A DNA stretch of 64,000 nucleotides from Escallonia rubra. Its lineage: Eukaryota > Streptophyta > Magnoliopsida > Escalloniales > Escalloniaceae. The notes below the pieces were generated by a model. The model worked only from the letters and a program-made list of their open reading frames with translations. It was not told the DNA's origin and made no database searches. Of the stretch, positions 33,803 through 46,300 are shown one piece after another (the first letter of the stretch is position 1; every line of letters begins with the position of its first letter). The position numbers and the translations under genes are program-made. The stretch is from contig JAVXUO010002312.1 of assembly GCA_033065855.1 (NCBI GenBank), positions 77,501 to 141,500 on the forward strand. The letters are read 5' to 3'.

Positions 33803-34293
33803 TACGGAAATGGCAAACCAACTCAGAGGGCAATGTCACTCAATTCAGAGTCGTGAGAGGATGACATCCTTAGTCTCGATTCATCCTCCGTAGAAGGTAT
33901 TCCGAGACAGGCCGAGACGAAGGGAATTGAAGAATACGAGGTACTTTGTTGCGGCCAATATCTCCTTTCAAGGTCTCTCAATGGCTTCACTATGAAATTG
34001 AGTAAGAAATGGATCTTTTTCAAGCCATCCAACATTTCTATAGAAAGGGAGAAAGATAACCTTTGGACAAATATCAGACGCCTAACCCATTCCTTGTCAC
34101 ATGTTCAGGTACAAGATACTATCAGTACTGATATTTGATTTCGTGTTCTTGTGAAATATATATACACGAGTGAATGGATTCGCGAACCACCTAACATAGC
34201 GGGACCAAAACACATAGCCGTTTGGGCAAGCTTTCCAAGGGAATCACAACACCTATACAAGCGGGGGCGCATTAGGAAGGAAATCCCCTGCTC
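33803..34293. other. Unassigned sequence left of the hAT element
   Basis: A 70-codon minus frame (34035-33823, starting MLDGLKKIHFLL) has no recognised family. On minus, the stretch directly inside the target duplication reads ATGTACTTGGAGCAG and may be the start of a dead GH10 exon 7 (see findings). The rest is unassigned. Confidence 0.35.
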
Positions 34294-34301
34294 CAAGTAC
34301 A

Positions 34302-35110
34302 TAGGGATGGCAATGGGGCGGGTCGGATGCGGGTTTCACAAGATCCGCACCCGCCCCGCCATGACAAATAAGCAGCCCCGCCCCGCCCCGCCATCGGGTT
34401 GGGAGATGATGATACCATCCCCGATCCGATGGCCTTATTGGTAAACCGGCCCCGCCCCGCCCCGCCCCGCCCCGCCCCGCACTTCCATTGTACAAATGTA
34501 GAGAACTCATCCGGCGACGGATCTGTGACCGGCGACAGATCTGTGACCGCGGAGGAGTGGGGATTCGCCGGTGGATGGACCAAGATGAACAATCGGCGTT
34601 CGTGGACAGTGGTTGTCCGGTCTCCAGACGGATCTGCAGGTGCGTGGGAAGGAAACGGCGGAAGGCCGATGAACCGAACGTCGACGGCAAAAGGCGAACG
34701 GCGACGGCAAAAGGTGACAGAAGGCGAAGCAAGTTCGTGACGTTCTTGGGGTCACCGGTCGACTGCGTACCTGCTTGGGGTCACCGGTCGACTGCGTACC
34801 TGCTTGGGAGTGCGGCGGCTGCAGGAGAAGAAGGGAAAGGGAATGGGGAGAAAGGAGGCTAGGGTTTTTTCAATAGTTAATATAAATGGAGTATGGACGG
34901 TTGAGATTAAACCTTGATCAAGGTATAAAGGGGAGCGGGGCGGGTAGCGGGGCGGTGACACTGAAAACCATACCCGCCCCGTATCCGCTGCGGGTTTTCA
35001 AAATAAATACCAAATCCGCCCCATGACCCTGTTATAGTTAAAAAAATCCGCTCCTATAGGAGCGGGGCGGGGCGGATACCCGCTGGGTGCGGGTTGAATT
35101 GCCATCCCTA
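34302..35110. mobile_element. hAT-type non-autonomous element
   Basis: An 809-bp segment is flanked by a perfect 8-bp target duplication CAAGTACA (34294-34301 and 35111-35118), the hAT signature. The terminal inverted repeats begin TAGGGATGGCAAT at both ends, followed by GC-rich subterminal repeats (GGGGCGGGT, CCCCGCCCC). The interior has a CCCCG pentamer run (34448-34480), a duplicated GACGGATCTGTGACCGGC-type unit (34510-34550) and a 31-bp tandem duplication (about 34746-34807). No transposase is present, so it would need an autonomous partner. Open frames inside are GC-driven artefacts. Confidence 0.92.
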
Positions 35111-35215
35111 CAAGTACATCGTCTTTCACTATCATACAGTACTTAATTAAAGTTGTGATGACCATCAATTTGATAATTTTTTTTGTACAATGCTGGTAAG
35201 TTATCTTGTTATTAC

Positions 35216-35295
35216 CTGACTATAGTTTCTTGAAACATCCAATTCCATAATTCAAAATCTTGCAGTGCCAAGTTTCTCAATTGTGGCTCTCATAC
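35216..35295 (-). pseudogene. Relic of a fifth GH10 gene (end of exon 6)
   Basis: On minus, the sequence translates as MRATIEKLGTARF, a stop, then IMELDVSRNYSQ followed by a GTAATA donor. This matches the exon 6 end of the intact genes (for example YMRAVIDKLAKARLPIWLTELDV), including the nucleophile Glu context and the splice donor position. It has a stop codon and a two-codon deletion. It lies 315 bp downstream of gene 4 on the same strand. Nothing of exons 1-5 was found. Confidence 0.8.
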
Positions 35296-35610
35296 AACAC
35301 AACACACCTTAGGTGCGGAATTACATCTAGGTAGATGTTTGAGCAATGAAGAAGTATAAAGTGGTTCAGAAACTTGACTATCACATTTACTTTCATCAAT
35401 TCAAAATAAACTGCACGTTTCAATTATCTTACAGAAAAAGTCATTCAGGTGCGTGAAAAACGGTATTACAAAAGTTAGTTCAAAATCGCCCCAAAAACAC
35501 AGTAAGGGGGAGCGCTCCTTTACCTATGTCTGGATAGATTAATGCAAGCATTTAAATACAACACAAATGAGATCATATTCATAACTTAATGTGGTATAAC
35601 GAAACTGTGA

Positions 35611-38600
35611 TCAAAATAACAACTTTACGTGGTAGGTTTCATTCGGAGTATGTGGTGTTTCCAGCTTAATAAAGTGTTGAGTTAAGTTGGAAACCGTCAT
35701 ATTTTGGCGACTGATTCTGACTTCATAATCTCCATGGAAAAGTGAAGTCTCGAAGAAGCCGGTAGCATTCATGACGCCTGTCAACCCCTTGTGACTCCAT
35801 TCCTCAATAAACTTGTCGACCACGTCCCCTGCTGGCAGGTTTTTGAAGTTGTTATCAGTTAAACACATACGGTAACATCCCCAGGGTTGCCATGCTGCCC
35901 ACAACACAATCCCATTCACTGCAGGGTGTGCAAACACTTCCCTGATGACTTGCTCCAGATCCGTTGTCTGTCCAAGTTATGTCACGATCGCCATGGAAAA
36001 AAAGATTACATCAACGAATGCATGTCGCCAGCATGAATAAAACCTTATATTATTTTCATATCAGTAATAAAACGCTTATGGTGTCACATGCATATTGATC
36101 CAAAAGCGCTATAAGTTCTTAAGTTAAACTATTTTTGGTATACTTATTCTTAACATGACCAACAGACAACTTGCACGCAGTGTTGCAAAATTTTTATGAT
36201 TTTTTTTTTTCATGTCATATTTAATGCTAATACGCAACACCATTTTTTGACCTTTAAAAGTAACCCGCTGAAGGAACTAGATCATGAGAACTAAAAGTTA
36301 CTCCGAAAGATCATTGACAATTGCATGAGCTTTTTGAGTTTTGATATCAGTATTTAAGTGATGGAATTGACATGCCTTATGATTTATGTGGCACTCGTTC
36401 AAAAGTTTAGATTACCTGATTTTGGTCCACATCCAGTTCCGTAATCCAAATTGGCAGTTTTGCGGAAGCAAGCTTATCAATTACAGCTCTCGTGTAAGGT
36501 AGATTTAAACCATAAAAATGACCTTGGACTCCAATTGCTAGAGGACCATGATAACCACCTGACCGGATCGCTCTAATCTTTTCCAAGTACCTCGTCGGTG
36601 TAGATATACTGTCGTTTGGATCTTCAATTGTATTATACTCGTTCAAGAACAAAGTTGCATTTTGATCCATTTGGCGTGCCATGCGAAAAAAGATAGTCGA
36701 TGCATTTTTGTCAAGATGTGTTTCGAAAAATGAATGATGCAAGTTTTCATTGATGACGTCCCACGCAATAAGCTGGCCTCGATATCTTCTCATAATAGAG
36801 TTTATTCTTTTCTCGACAGCTCGTGATAACTCGCTAGGTGAGAGCGATCTAACCCACTTGGGTTCGTACTTAGGGTCATCCCATAACAGGTTGTGGCCAC
36901 GAACGGCGATGTCGTGTTTCTGAGCAAATTGGAGCATGGCATCGGGCGCCGTGTAGTTCTCTTGGCCGGGAGACCGTTCAACGCTGTCCCATTTCATCTC
37001 ATTTTCAAATGACGCTACCTTGAACCTAGCGGTGAACCATTCTTGATAGGCTTTGTTGCTGCGGATACCCCTGCTGATTGCATTACCAAATGGGAAGCTC
37101 ATTCTCTTCTGCGTAATGGACACCGTTGCATTTGCTAGGGGTTTTCCTTCCGCATCAGTTGCATGGAATATTACCTTCCTCTTTCGAACCTACAATATCA
37201 ATTTGCTTGTCATCCATACGAGTAAATCGACGTTGTCAAATGGATTCGAAAGAAAAATGTTATAGGCTTGAATATGTGAGTCACGTTACTTAAAAGTCAA
37301 AATCTGAAAAGAGCCCAATGTATATATCATGAAAGATTTGATCTTGCCTTTTCGATGCTCTGATCTTGATGCGATCTCCACTGCTCTTTGGTGAATGGTT
37401 GTAGAGAAATGCTATCAACCCATATTTCGATTGATGTATTGTTACACTGATAAGGATGAAAGGAAAGTAAAAAAGGAAAGTCGTGTAGTAGTTGCTAGTA
37501 GAATTGAATGGATCACTAGAACAAAGAATGTACTTCAAAGTAGAGCTCGGCCGGCCCTGAATTATCAACAATGAGGCCTCCCTTAAGCATGGACCAGCAC
37601 CCGGACCTGGCAAAACCCCAATCGACATTTTTGGAGCCGGCGGGTGTTTTGAACCTGGCAACGACGTCAGCTTCTCCATCGCTGACTTGCAACCATGCTA
37701 CATCACATCACACAAAATCAAAGGTATCCAAGCCGCTCACCTCATGTTCGTAGGTGGTAAATAACTACCATGGATTAAGCAAAAAACAAAGCATATACTA
37801 TAAAATGTAGACGCGCATGAGTTAATGCGTTCTTTCAAATAAGGGTTTTTGGCATTTCATCCCAAATGTTTGTATGGTAAGTTATTCTATAACAGCATGC
37901 ATCCATAACTTTCTCTGGCATACGTGCAATTATAATATCACGTTTTATGTTTGTAAAGTCAGTTAAACATGGTGGTCTCAGTGATTGTGATTGATGAAGG
38001 AAGTCATGTGACAATATGTATATAAGAAATCGGTAGAAGAGAGCGAGACCATGGTCACTTGGCGTTCTTTTTAGTGTATCATCGTTCAACCAGGGAACAT
38101 AGTCATACAAAGATGAGCACGAATATTTTTCATGCAATAGCCTCGAAATGGTAGGAAACGTCACCACGAGTATATGTCGTATGCTTTCTTCATAACAAGA
38201 TCATATAGCTTGACTTGTAAGACATTTCATATGAACATTTGTTCCATCTTACATGATCATCATTTAATTTTCTCCAACCAGACCAAAATCTTTATTGTCT
38301 GTATGACGAGTTCCTATACTTAGGTCCAGGTTTTAAACTTAGACCAGGATGTGATGCTCAAATGACTTTACAGTCAAGAATGGACAACAACTCAATGTGC
38401 TCCATTACAATGCCAGAATAAATCAGTTCACCATTGTTCAAAATCAAAGAAAGATTCTGCTTTTTTAACATAGGATCGGAGTAATTGTCAAAAGGAATAC
38501 TAGAGTTAGTTGGGAGAGAATGAAAACCTGAAAATGTGTAGAAATTTTCCTTCTCCAAGTAAAACTCTTGAGAAACGCTATCATTTGGTTGTCGTCTTTG

Positions 38601-39971
38601 ACTTGCAACAATGAAGTGATTTCCGCTTTTTGACACTCTCTTCTCTATTTTCGCATTTCCGAACGCATACCATTCTTTTAATTCACCAATCAACTCAGAG
38701 TTTTTAACAACTCCTCCGTGATATAAAGGTTCCTTGGGATCTGCCAAACACTGAAAAAATTGTTTAGACAGTTTTCCGTTAACTTCAAGAATACATTCTT
38801 GATATTATACGGAGTATATTATAGTCTCACGAACCCATCTACAATATATAACAAGATTAATAGTTGCAAGATCAGTATGGAGCAAAATTGATACCGTACT
38901 AAGAAGCTAAATAGCAAATGTTAGGGTTACTAACTCATAAAATTTGAATAGCACCCTCTCTTATGCAGTTCAACTAGGCTCCAACCCACAATTAAGGTCA
39001 TCTGAGAAGACTCTGGCTGTTCTAAGTTCTAACAGATGCAGCATGGAAAGACTCGGGAAAAAAGGCAGGAATTGGCATAGTGTTCAAGGAAGCAACTAAA
39101 AAATTGGGAATATAATTGCAGCAATACAATGATACATTCCTACGGGCTCAAATACAGTGATATTCCCAACTAGAAGTTAACACGGACTGCCTTATAGTGG
39201 TGCAAAATATTGGCGTTGGTTAACGAAGAAAGAACTTTTCTGTGTTCTACACAGCATAAATTAAACTCTTGCTAGTAACTTCCTTTTTTTTTTTTTTTTG
39301 GTTTTGTGATATTAAACAGGTACAAAAACAGTATATAAGCGAAGCCCATAACCAAACTAAAGAAACAATAGAAACTGATGTACTATTGCTAGCATATGAG
39401 TGATTCAAAGAAAAAATAAACTAGTTGCAAGAATTTTGCCTCTGTGGTGAAACTATAATCATACGGCACATCCGCTGCAAAACCTGCAAAACATCCGATT
39501 AATCATTAAACATTTGATTGGTGGCCGACAAATGTACAAATAAACATATATAAAGTTTCATTTCATCTATTTTCAAGCACGAATTAAGTTATACAAATAG
39601 TCATGAAACCATCTGTGCAAATCCCTCATTAATTAAATCCAGATTACATCAAGGTATACATGCACGCAACCATATTAAGCATACAGCTGTAGGAAACTGA
39701 TACTTGAAATTCGTTGTCGTTGCTATAGGCCTCAGAACTGTGATATAATTAAAGCTACGATAATGAATCTTAAACGATGAAACATTGAGTGCGTATGCAA
39801 ATCCCTAAATTTTGTGACAGTTGAGCTTGTTTTCAATTTTTACTGAACGCTTATGTTATCACTTCTGTGTGGGTGGAGGGTAGCATCACAATATGAAGAA
39901 AATATACCTGAAAACTCGAGCGAACAAAACACCATTAGAAGCAGAATAATGGTCCTCTCTCCAAGCTTCAT
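35611..39971 (-). CDS. GH10 endo-1,4-beta-xylanase-like protein, gene 4
   Basis: Predicted secreted GH10 protein of 574 aa. Exons on minus: 39971-39908, 39483-39440, 38750-38528, 37697-37534, 37446-37348, 37189-36416, 35967-35611. A signal peptide (MKLGERTIILLLMVFCS) leads into a PYDYSF linker exon of 44 nt, the carbohydrate-binding module (YHGGVVKNSEL, GCWSMLKGG) and the GH10 barrel, with RGHN, acid/base in WDVINEN (about E346), IGVQGHF and nucleophile in ITELDV (about E449). The KWYSTE motif of its paralogues is KWDSVE here. Two introns use GC donors: intron 2 (GAG|GCAAAA) and intron 5 (AAG|GCAAGA). Its start codon is only 397 bp from that of polymerase kappa on the other strand, with a TATA-like box at 40094-40089. 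It is separated from genes 1-3 by the protease block. Confidence 0.93.
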
Positions 39972-40368
39972 GGTGCAAAAATACATCATTTTAAGCTTTA
40001 ATTTCTAAAACCAATACGAAGTAGCATGTCAAATGTAAACCGTATTCACATAAGCCATTTTAGCACCAAGATTTCCAGCTGCAGCCTGTATATAGGAAGA
40101 CTGATCGAATAGACATTTAATGGAAGTATCGATCAGTAGTAATTAATTGCTCAATTAATGCTTTTCCCACTAATGACCGTATTAAACGTTTATTAATTAA
40201 AGAATCTTTTACCTATTTGCACAAGAGTCCTCCAGACTTACCCCGTTTTACATAGAGGTCCTTGAAATTACGGTATTTTGACTTGCGGACTTCTTTCTTT
40301 GCAAATATGATTCTCGCGGTCTTTTGTGCTTAAAGTCGGTCGCCAAGGCTTTTGGTGCAAGCAGAGAA
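39972..40368. promoter_or_regulatory. Shared divergent promoter region of GH10 gene 4 and POLK
   Basis: Only 397 bp separate the two start codons, which point away from each other. On the GH10 side, a TATATA motif (40089-40094, minus CCTATATACAGG) lies about 118 bp upstream of the ATG. No clear TATA is seen on the POLK side, as is common for plant housekeeping genes. The two genes may share or interfere in regulation; this is inferred from spacing only. Confidence 0.55.
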
Positions 40369-43300
40369 ATGGCGAAGAGTGATACCTCCGGCGGCGATTC
40401 TTCTCGGCCATGGCAATCTTATCACACCGTTTTCACCAACGCCAAAGCAGGTTTTATAAATCTTTCCACCCACAAATCTTTCCAATTTTAGGGTTTATCT
40501 TTTCTTATAATTCCGTTCGTTAACTTTTGCGCGGTCATTGCAATTGTAGGTATTTTGACTCCGTTTTTCGATTATCGCACAAAGTAGTTACGCTAAATCT
40601 GATATTGCACTTGATGACTAGTGTGTCTGTCTGAACGGTTGAAAGTTTTTCAGTGTGTAATCTGGTTATATATTTAGTATAGTTGTTCTTGATGTATATT
40701 TAGATGCGTACATGTGCATCTATGTGTGTGCACACGAGGGCTGCGCGCGTGAGCGCCTTTGTTTTGCCTGCTTGTAGTTGAATTATATTGTCAACGGCTC
40801 ATTGGTGTCTTGGGAGACATGATGTTGAAATTGGAATATTACTTGTGACAACTGTAGGGATGGAAGGAGTGGACAAGGAAAAAGTGCAGAGAATAGTATA
40901 TGAGATGAGTAAAGGGTCAAAGTTTTTTGAGAATGAGGAAAGGAAGGAAGCTGATATGAGACAAAAAATAGACAACATGCGCGACCGGTGCGCAAAGCTC
41001 ACGGCTGCCAACATAGCACATTATCAGAAGGTATTCATGTGGTATATATGTGTGATAGTGTTCATGATTTAGCTGATGCATTACTGCCTCTGTTCCTTTT
41101 GAGAGTTACCTTCATCCATTTTTGGCAGGCCAGAAAAAAATATATCAAGCACCATTGAAACATAATTAATTGTTGTCCATGAATTTGCATGTTTATTTTG
41201 TCTTACACAATCAGTTTGGGCCCTCCCATTTAGGCGTGGCTGGAAGGTCTTCAATTTTGATACCTGCCTGTTATAATTCCCAGCCTCTGGTCTACATTTT
41301 CTTGCAATTAAACTAGTGAAAGCGTAATTGAAGATCCTCCTATTACCTTCAAATGATGCTAGACTTGGGTGTTTCTCTTGGTTTTGGTAGGTCAATTGGT
41401 GCTTCAGTCAATTTCCAACTGGAAGTTGGAGAATCTTGCTTATTTTGCTTTATGTGTTAAGTCCGCTTAGTCATGTATCCTGATTCCTGCATGCTAAGCT
41501 GCAAGCCTGTCGGTATAGTACGCAGTTACGAGAACATGTTCTATCAATTAAACAAGGTTCTTCCGTCGCTACGTGAAACTAAAAATGGGGTAGCTGTCCT
41601 TATTGTTTATAGTACTGCACGATTTACTGGTAAGTGCGTACTAACCCACTTATGCATATATGACGGTTTTGGTGAGTGTTTCCCCGTTTGGGTATGTTAC
41701 CACTTACTAGCAAAGAGTGCAATACATGCCATTTTTTAAACCTTTAGATGGTGTCCCCTTTCTCAAATATAGAAAACTTCATTGCAGAAAGTTTTAACCG
41801 GAACGATTGAAAACACTAGGTTGTGGTATGCGCTTTAGAGTGCTCTCCGCTCATCATAGATTTGGTCAATTTGGTGTCACATTGCTGCCTTAGTCGCGTC
41901 TTAGTTCATATGACAGGCACAAAATTGTAGATCGTTGAAATTTTAGTCCTTGCGTAAATATGCTAATAGAAGATATGAAAAGCATCCGAATGGGTAGCGG
42001 ATCGTCCATGCACTTTCCATGAACATACATTTGAAACATGATTAGTTTGATAGGTATGCAAACCCAGAGCCTTGCTTTGCATGGCTGTGAGTACGATTTC
42101 ATGAACAAATTATGATAAGAGAGGTTTGTCATGATCCAAATTTTGCATGATTTTTTTTAAATAGCAATTTTCTTCCCGCTCCTTCTGTTACTGTCTTTTG
42201 GAAATGCTCTTAAATTAGGGTTTAGTTCCTTATGAATTCCGGTTATTGTTTCTGTAGGTTGCCGATAAAAGAATTTTAGAGCTAGAAAGTACTCGTGATC
42301 TGTCAAGGCTTTGGCTACATGTAGATATGGATGCTTTCTATGCAGCTGTGGAAACATTAAGCAATCCTTTACTCCGAGGGAAGCCAATGGCTGTAGGCAG
42401 CATGTCTATGATCTCCACGGCTAATTATGAGGTTATACTAGCTATAATTACAAAGAGGGATAATGAATGTGTTTCAAATGCTGTCTGTGTAATCCTATCT
42501 GTTTTCCTATATATTGGGTACCATCTTCTCCAACTTTGTTATCATGGAATTACCACTGTAGACCTAGTTTATTGCTTCACTTCTTGAGCATGTGCTTTTT
42601 ATTCCATTTTGTAGGCACGGAGGTATGGGGTTCGTGCTGCTATGCCTGGTTTTATTGCACGTAAATTATGTCCAGAGTTGATTTTCGTCCCCACAGATTT
42701 TAAGAAATATACGCACTATAGTGATTTAACTAGAAAAGGTTTGATATATGCTTCCATTATATATCTTTGGGAGGCAAATTTTCGTTAACTTTCTCTTATG
42801 TATCTCTTTTTCCAGTTTTCTATAGATATGATCCCAACTTCATAGCTAGCAGTCTGGATGAGGCATACCTGGATATAACAAAGATCTGCAAAGAAAGGGG
42901 CATAACCAGTGGAGAAGTAGGTTACAAACAAGTTGAAACCTAACTTAGTCGTTACCTAGTAGTCTAGTACATTGTCTCTTCTTTCTCTCCTTTACTATTG
43001 TTCATGTTGGAACATGGTTTATAGTGTTCTGTTTCAACTTTCAAGCTTATGTTGGCCCTCCTCTTTCTTATATGCTTTTTGTCAAAGGTTGCTGAAGAAC
43101 TTAGAGCAAGTGTTAATCAAGAGACTGGCCTCACATGTAGTGCTGGAGTGGCACCAAACCGCTTACTTGCAAAGGTTCTGTATTTAGTGGAAATGTGTAC
43201 TACTTCCAAATTTTGGCAATGGATACTTTCAAGATATATCTGTAATTCTGTACTATAGATGCATTCAAGATGTAATTTCATGCCATTTCAGCATGCACAT

Positions 43301-46300
43301 AAGACTTCTTTCAGTATTTATATTTCAAACTTTTACATTGTACCTTGCCTGTCTTGAGATTCTAGTCAAGAACGCTTACAGAGTTGGGGTTACTCAAGGT
43401 GTCATGATAATGGTGATATGGAATGGTTAAAGTGGTAAACGACCAACATATTGCGCATCCTTGGGGTGATATATCATTTTAGACTTTTTTTTGGAACTTT
43501 AGAGCATTTTATTGTGTTACAATGGTTTTCGATAAGCTCAATATAGTGGTGGGTATCTTAAGATAAGCTCATTTACAGATAATATCGTTCTCCAACAGGG
43601 TTTGACTTACACCTTTAATACTTTCTTCAGGTTTGCTCTGACATAAACAAGCCAAATGGCCAGTTTGTTTTACCAAACAATCGACTGGCTGTCATCACAT
43701 TTGTATCCTCTCTTCCTATACGCAAGGTATATTCTGATACTGGCTGATTCTCTGTGGAAGGCTTCAATAAATATTGGTTGTAAAGAGTAGAGGATGAACT
43801 AGACCTACAAAAATCTTGGTTTTATTCGGGTAAAAAAAAAACCTAACATTCTTCTTCTAATTTTTTTTCCTGCAATAACCTTCATTAAAAAAATAGCAAG
43901 AGTAAGTTGCTTTCTTACGCCGGGGTCAGGGATTCCAAACACAAAAAAATAGAAAAGGTTGCAAACATTAACGCTTACCGGAACAACCTATGGCAGAAGC
44001 CTCTTGTTCTGCACCGCCCTGTATTAAGATACTCGTTTGATGATTTGAATTACAGGTCGGGGGCATTGGCAAAGTCACCGAACATGTTCTAAAGGATGTA
44101 TTCAGAATTACAACATGTGACGAGATGCTGCAAAAGAGTTGTTATCTATGTGCACTATTTTCTCAATCCTCCGCAGGTTTGCATATTAAAACTGCCTTTT
44201 TCCCTTCCTCTTTTATCCTCTTAATATCGTGATCAATGGTCATCTTTGGTATGTGCACTTCCATCACTTGATAATGATTTCACTGTAGCTCGTAGTTCAT
44301 ACTGTATTTCTTAGTTTAATGTCGTGTGAAACCGGCTCTCTTAATCATTTTCTTTTGACAGAGGTTTGGAGAAAGTGTTAGGATACATGTAAGGATATAC
44401 ATATATTGGCACGTGAGAGAGCATTAGTGAAAAGGGTTTCAAGCTCATGTTTAATTATACTTGTTCCTTAGGTGGAGAATTTAGTAACATTTCTGCGGTG
44501 GGGCCGTGGGCTTGGGTCGTGAAAGATGGTATCAGAGTGGAATCTGTTAATCAGGATTCATGGTTTTGGTTTCATAATACCTCGCGGGCACAAGCAGAAT
44601 TGAGATTAACGGAAAGCTATCAGATCAATTTTTGTTCTTCTCAAGTCTAGATTTTCTATGGTGGTTCATTCTTGTGGGAATTTTACAGGCTGGCTTGCTG
44701 TTGTTATATTTAAACGTTGTTGAAATCAACACTTCATAATGTTGAAGATTATAAATTTTTTCAATTTTGGCGAAAATGTTGTCAGTATTCCTGTTTGCTG
44801 TAGTTATACTGATGCATTAGCCTTCTTAGAGTTACGGCCAGAAAAATTGTGTTGTGTTGGTTTTTGTTCTTTCTGGCTATTTGGTCATTTGCTTGCTGCC
44901 TACCTGTGCATTCTGTTGCACGCCTCTTACTTGTGATGGTTCCTGATTCTAGTAACTTAGTTTTCTGTTGTGTCATGTTCTCGTCTCTATTTGATGAAGT
45001 ACTCCTTTTGTACCAGATTGGAGTTTTATTCGAAATTTTCTTTTACCTTGTTCATGACCTTGTTACTTCTTACCTTCACATTATAGTTCTGCTTTCTTGT
45101 AACTCAGGTTTTAGTAGTTTGTTTTTTATTTATGATCATAAAGAAGAACAACTTCTTTTCTAAAAAGATGAAGTCTTTAAGACTTTTGTAGTGACCAATT
45201 GACTTTTGTTGTTACCTAGTAACTTTTCTAGTCACTTCAGTGACTTTTGGACAGCCTGCTCAGTGATGGCTATTATGCTACTGGTATGGATTTCGTACCT
45301 TCAGGTTTTGTGCTCACTTTGGGTCCGTGGGACCACTTTACGTGTGCTTTGTTTTGTTTGTCGCATTGTCGATTAGTTGTTACTTGCTTGATCCCCTTTT
45401 ATTCCTCTTACCGGACAATTTAAGTTCATCCTGTTCTTTTACCGTTGCCCCCTTCCCACAAGTAAGCGACGTGATTAGTGGCTTTTACAAGCTGTGGAAG
45501 TTCCAAACATTTGCTTAGTCTAAATGATAGAACTTTAGTTATCTAGTTACACCGTGAATTTAGTGCTTTGAAGCCGAACTATTTTGCATTTCTACTGCAG
45601 ATTTTTTTCTCTCGGTGGGTCTGGGTCTTGGAAGAACTGATACCCCTCAAGTTCAGTTGCGAAAGAGTATTAGTAATGAAAGAACATTTTCAGCCACGGA
45701 GAATGAGGCGTTTCTTTACCAGAAACTAGGTAACGGCTTTCTGTTGTGACCTAATTAGACGTTCACCATGCCCTGTGGAGTATCGGTTGTACTTTTATTC
45801 CCCCCCCCCCCCCCCTCCCTCTCCCCCCCTTCTCACACTCCCCAAACAGACACAGGAGAAAGAAATTTGTCCTTGGAAAACTTGATGTTACTTAGATATG
45901 GTCTTTTTTAAACCAGTTCCCTGGTCATTTTTTAGACACAACTGTAAAACTTTACATGTATATGAGACTGTAATGAGGTGAAGTTTTAATAATAATTAGA
46001 TGATGTTCCTTGATTCCTCTTGTAGTTCTGCATTTAGATGTGGATCTTGCTGCAAAAGTGATTTTGTAACTCGCTTTGAATAATGAAAGCAATTGTGAAT
46101 CAACTGAAGGAGGTGAAACAGAACTCGAGGAAACTCTCTGCTTCCTGCTTTTAAGGTTTTAAATGAGCTTGAGTACTACGTGCCAAAGTGATATACCGAA
46201 ATGCCTTGACACAATTCCCAAACACTCTCAACAGGGAATTCATTGGTATCTCAAATTTCCTTTATATTTGGTGTGATTGGGAATCTCTTGGCTACTCATT

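Noticed and set aside
34253..34862. Frames rich in Gly, Arg and Pro within the hAT element.
   Set aside because: They are products of the GC-rich repeats. None resembles a hAT transposase or a host protein.
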